From contig DJDY01000029.1 in assembly GCA_002435585.1 (NCBI GenBank), forward strand, positions 1-14,648: DNA of 14,648 nucleotides. Direction: 5' to 3'. The notes beneath the pieces were generated by a model. The model saw nothing but the letters and a program-made list of their open reading frames with translations, ran no database searches and had not been told where the DNA came from. Shown piece after piece: positions 14,633 to 14,648 of the stretch. Numbering within the stretch: position 1 is the stretch's first letter; each line of letters starts with the position of its first letter. Made by a program: the position numbers and the translations under genes. Source of the stretch: Lachnospira sp. UBA5912 (GTDB lineage Bacteria; Bacillota; Clostridia; Lachnospirales; Lachnospiraceae).

Positions 14633-14648
14633 TGATGTCAACGTTAGT
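14617..14648 (+). repeat. Right copy of the 32-nt inverted repeat
   Basis: Reverse-complement partner of 38-69 (30/32). Here it begins inside the surface-protein gene and encodes its last residues (NIVV) plus the TAG stop, then continues as GTGATGTCAACGTTAGT to the very end of the window. It may continue beyond the window. Both copies point outward from the 14.6-kb interior, each at the 3' end of an outward-reading gene. Confidence 0.85.

Noticed and set aside
1..14648. The whole window as one transposon or genomic island with terminal inverted repeats
   Set aside because: No transposase, integrase or relaxase gene is present. The content is mostly ordinary chromosomal genes, and sequence continues outside the left repeat.
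14459..14648. Diversity-generating retroelement variable repeat at the end of the surface gene
   Set aside because: No reverse transcriptase or template repeat is present. The repeated unit is only 32 nt and shows no adenine-biased changes.

Overview
The window is AT-rich, compactly coded DNA of the kind found in gut Clostridia. The best guess is a Lachnospiraceae relative (Lachnospira/Eubacterium/Coprococcus-like). This rests on AT-biased codons, strong GGAGG-type ribosome binding sites, GTG and TTG starts, intrinsic terminators and the gene families present (hybrid cluster protein, LuxS, a DUF6472-like mini-protein, a PocR/MCP fusion). No phage, transposase, integrase, CRISPR, rRNA or tRNA gene was seen.

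Layout. (1) 1-70: one copy of a 32-nt sequence whose inverted, near-identical partner (30/32) ends the window at 14617-14648. (2) 68-844 (-): a soluble PocR sensory domain joined to a shortened chemotaxis-receptor signalling hairpin. (3) 845-1396: a 552-nt AT-rich divergent spacer with hairpins, a short tandem repeat and a probable promoter with a CRP/FNR-like palindrome for the next gene. (4) 1397-3004 (+): hcp, followed by two intrinsic terminators. (5) 3283-3966 (+): a DNA-binding protein with two XRE-like helix-turn-helix regions, followed by a terminator. (6) 4203-7680 (+): a co-oriented group made of a rhodanese/TtcA-like sulfurtransferase, a LarE-like sulfurtransferase, a four-cysteine mini-protein and a NYN nuclease with two OST-HTH (LOTUS) domains. 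(7) 7770-8249 (+): luxS, with a perfect hairpin just before its ribosome binding site and a terminator lying inside the convergent tetR gene. (8) 8259-14632: a divergent unit of a TetR regulator (-) facing an MMPL/RND membrane transporter and a very large membrane-anchored surface protein (+), the last two overlapping by one base.

How the genes work together. Hcp would handle nitric oxide or hydroxylamine stress. The sulfurtransferase pair suggests sulfur delivery to tRNA or to a nucleotide-derived cofactor, but no larA, larB or larC is present. LuxS makes the AI-2 precursor. The most interesting system is the last. TetR probably binds the repeated and palindromic sequences in the 237-nt divergent promoter and controls an export unit. 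That unit is an MMPL pump with a bactofilin-like beta tail, translationally coupled to an exported protein in which two blocks of GLUG repeats are separated by a roughly 190-residue coiled coil. I infer that this exported protein is an outside-facing partner of the pump; the sequence does not show a substrate.
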